Below, in pieces: positions 6,663 to 7,550 of a DNA stretch of 7,550 bases. Below the pieces are notes generated by a model. That model did no database searches and was not told where the DNA came from. It saw nothing but the letters and a program-made list of their open reading frames with translations. The position numbers and the translations under genes were made by a program. How positions within the stretch are numbered: the first letter of the stretch is position 1; each line of letters opens with the position of its first letter. The DNA is from Clostridia bacterium (GTDB lineage Bacteria > Bacillota > Clostridia > Oscillospirales > Acutalibacteraceae), in the NCBI GenBank assembly GCA_017939855.1, contig JAGAZW010000190.1, forward strand, positions 1 to 7,550. The letters are read 5' to 3'.

Positions 6663-6691
6663 ATTCTACAACAAAGGTCAGAGAAAGTCAA
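6663..6691 (-). promoter_or_regulatory. Sigma-A-like promoter of ctsR-mcsA-mcsB-clpC
   Basis: Minus strand -35 TTGACT (6686-6691) and -10 TAGAAT (6663-6668) are separated by exactly 17 bp. The predicted start is near 6656, leaving a leader of about 26 nt. It is sandwiched between and overlaps two CtsR operators. No other promoter is apparent within the operon. Confidence 0.85.
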
Positions 6692-6692
6692 T
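6676..6692 (+). promoter_or_regulatory. CtsR operator 2 (plus orientation)
   Basis: The plus strand reads GGTCAGA-GAA-AGTCAAT, matching the RGTCAAA-NAN-RGTCAAA heptad consensus at 6/7 and 6/7 with a correct spacer. It overlaps the -35 and part of the spacer of the ctsR promoter. It lies 33 bp centre-to-centre from operator 1, about three helical turns. Confidence 0.8.
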
Positions 6693-6776
6693 AGTGTTTT
6701 TAAAGTTTTTTCTTTCGTAACACATATTCCCACCCTTGCATAGTATGTGATGAAGACAAAAAAGGAGGTCTTTAAT

Positions 6777-6908
6777 ATGTGTAATAACGGATTTGGCGGT
6801 AATTGTAGTTGGATTCTCATCCTCATCCTTATCCTCGTTTGCTGCTGTGGTAACAACACTTTAAGCAACGGTTGCGGTAATGATTGTGGCTGTGGCTGCG
6901 GCTGCTAA
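6777..6908 (+). CDS. Small Cys/Gly-rich membrane peptide (43 aa)
   Basis: A 43-residue peptide of unknown function. It reads M-C-N-N-G-F-G-G-N-C-S-W, then a hydrophobic core of alternating Ile and Leu (residues 13-21), then CCCG (22-25), an Asn/Gly stretch, and a tail ending CGCGCGC (37-43). There are ten cysteines (2, 10, 22-24, 33, 37, 39, 41, 43). The core, about 10 residues, is short for a full membrane helix but could associate with membrane. The ribosome site AAAGGAGGT (6761-6769) is close to a perfect anti-SD match at 7-nt spacing, and a strong terminator follows, so I take it as a real, well-translated gene. It resembles, from memory, the short Gly/Cys-rich 'high-cysteine' and YjcZ-like sporulation peptides of Firmicutes, but I cannot assign it. 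It is divergent from ctsR, and no clear sigma-A promoter is visible. Confidence 0.8.
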   Translation: MCNNGFGGNCSWILILILILVCCCGNNTLSNGCGNDCGCGCGC

Positions 6909-6923
6909 TTTACACAACATTTT

Positions 6924-6960
6924 GGTACAGGGTCGAATATTTTCGACCCTGTACCTTTTT
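6924..6960 (+). terminator. Intrinsic terminator of the Cys-rich peptide gene
   Basis: A perfect 14-bp GC-containing stem (6924-6937 with 6942-6955) closes a TATT loop and is followed directly by TTTTT. It lies 15 bp after the stop codon and isolates the small gene from the tsaE unit. Confidence 0.95.
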
Positions 6961-6961
6961 A

Positions 6962-6990
6962 TTGACACTTTTTAAAAAATATGTTATCAT
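6962..6990 (+). promoter_or_regulatory. Sigma-A-like promoter of tsaE-tsaB
   Basis: A consensus -35 TTGACA (6962-6967) and a -10 TATCAT (6985-6990) are separated by 17 bp. The expected start is near 6997, giving a leader of less than 20 nt before ATG 7015. Confidence 0.85.
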
Positions 6991-7014
6991 TTTTTTAGTT
7001 TTGGAGTGATAAAG

Positions 7015-7443
7015 ATGATGCTTGAATATCTTTCACATTCACCTGAGGAAACCGAATCAATTGCTGAAGATTTTGCCAAATCTCTGAACGGTAACGAGGT
7101 TATTGCTTTTAAAGGCTTTCTGGGTATGGGTAAGACTTGTTTTACCAGAGGTCTGGCAAAGGGTGTTGGATTCGATGGCGATGTAAATTCCCCTACCTTT
7201 TCCTTAGTTAATGAATACCGAGGTGGTAAACATAATTTATTCCATTTTGATATGTACCGTATATCCTCCTGGGAAGACCTGTATTCTACTGCTTACTTTG
7301 ACTATCTTGATGAGGATGGTATTCTTGTTATTGAATGGAGTGAAAACATCGCCTCAGCTTTAGAAAAAGATACAATATTTATTGAAATCGTTTACCTTAG
7401 TGATTGTGAACGTAAAATTATTATTTCCGGAGGCAAGAATTAA
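7015..7443 (+). CDS. tsaE: TsaE, ATPase of tRNA threonylcarbamoyladenosine synthesis
   Basis: A 142-residue P-loop ATPase (YjeE family) that works with TsaB and TsaD to place the threonylcarbamoyl group on A37 of ANN-decoding tRNAs in the cytoplasm. Walker A is GFLGMGKT (about 34-41); the common form is GDLGAGKT, so the D-to-F and A-to-M changes are variants outside the essential G-K-T. VNSPTFSLVNEY (about 57-68) and FHFDMYRI (about 76-83) are the conserved switch and Walker B-like segments, and IEWSEN (about 107-112) is the family's E-W motif. I choose ATG 7015 because GGAG (7003-7006) lies 8 nt upstream; the GTG at 7006 sits within that site. The stop TAA shares its last A with the ATG of tsaB. 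Confidence 0.95.
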   Translation: MMLEYLSHSPEETESIAEDFAKSLNGNEVIAFKGFLGMGKTCFTRGLAKGVGFDGDVNSPTFSLVNEYRGGKHNLFHFDMYRISSWEDLYSTAYFDYLDEDGILVIEWSENIASALEKDTIFIEIVYLSDCERKIIISGGKN

Positions 7444-7550
7444 TGAAAATATTATGTATGGAATGCTCTGCCACCCCTGCCTCTGTTGCGATTATTGATG
7501 ATGGGAAAATTATAGGCAGTTCCTTTGTTAATGTCAAAATCACACATTCT
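7443..7550 (+). CDS. tsaB: TsaB, N-terminal 36 codons
   Basis: The visible part begins MKILCMECSATPASVAIIDD and continues GKIIGSSFVNVKITHS before the window ends. It matches the N-terminus of TsaB (YeaZ), an ASKHA-fold protein that scaffolds TsaD and TsaE in the t6A complex; members usually start MKILAIDTST and contain a THS at this point. Here the usual I-D-T is M-E-C. The bacterial TsaB is not itself catalytic, so this change need not be harmful. The start overlaps the tsaE stop by one base (TAATG), and GGAGG lies within the end of tsaE, so the two should be translationally coupled. Confidence 0.9.
   Translation, partial: MKILCMECSATPASVAIIDDGKIIGSSFVNVKITHS

Noticed and set aside
6722..6746. 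Sporulation sigma-E-like promoter (ACATATT ... CATAGTAT) for the Cys-rich peptide
   Set aside because: The half-sites look suggestive, but the spacing is about 10 bp where 14-15 is expected, so I do not call it.
6617..6868. Minus-strand 83-codon reading across the ctsR promoter and Cys-rich peptide gene
   Set aside because: It runs through the ctsR promoter and operators, and its Leu/Arg-rich sequence is the complement of the hexamer repeats.
6777..6908. SCIFF-type (six cysteines in forty-five residues) RiPP precursor
   Set aside because: The length is similar, but cysteine spacing, the hydrophobic core and the Gly tail differ, and no radical SAM maturase or transporter is adjacent in the visible sequence.

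Overview
The window looks like chromosomal DNA of a low-GC Gram-positive bacterium of the Clostridia type, perhaps an Oscillospiraceae/Ruminococcaceae relative. The support is AT-rich DNA, sigma-A-like promoters with 17-bp spacers, strong AGGAGG-type ribosome sites, a tRNA with an encoded CCA, the class III heat-shock operon ctsR-mcsA-mcsB-clpC, and an NfnA-type flavoprotein. The exact taxon is inference.

Left part (1-840, minus strand): the 5' end of an NfnA-like FAD/NAD-binding subunit runs off the left edge. It is separated by a clear intrinsic terminator from a small membrane protein with an N-terminal zinc ribbon. That membrane protein has its own promoter, divergent from the promoter of a tRNA-Ser(GGA) gene.

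Middle (985-2178, plus strand): the tRNA-Ser and its terminator are followed by about 200 bp of nested inverted repeats. Next come a frameshifted four-helix-bundle (23S rRNA IVP / S23-like) gene and a GNAT acetyltransferase overlapping it by ATGA. This stretch reads as a small accessory insert between the tRNA and the heat-shock operon. A 16-bp hairpin at 2139-2174 separates it from the convergent clpC.

Centre and right (2179-6692, minus strand): ctsR, mcsA, mcsB and clpC form one tightly packed operon. CtsR represses it, McsB (activated by McsA) marks substrates with phospho-arginine, and ClpC unfolds them for ClpP. The only promoter I see is upstream of ctsR, and it carries two CtsR heptad-repeat operators in opposite orientations, one over the -35/spacer and one over the likely start site.

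Right edge (6777-7550, plus strand): a 43-residue Cys/Gly-rich peptide with a short Ile/Leu core is transcribed divergently from ctsR. It has a near-perfect ribosome site and its own terminator. It is followed by an operon beginning tsaE-tsaB (tRNA threonylcarbamoyladenosine synthesis), with tsaB cut by the window edge.

Most of the window is well-understood core genome. The less ordinary parts are the Cys-rich peptide, built from hexanucleotide repeats, and the repeat-flanked, frameshifted four-helix-bundle/GNAT pair. I do not see a complete new defence or mobile system.
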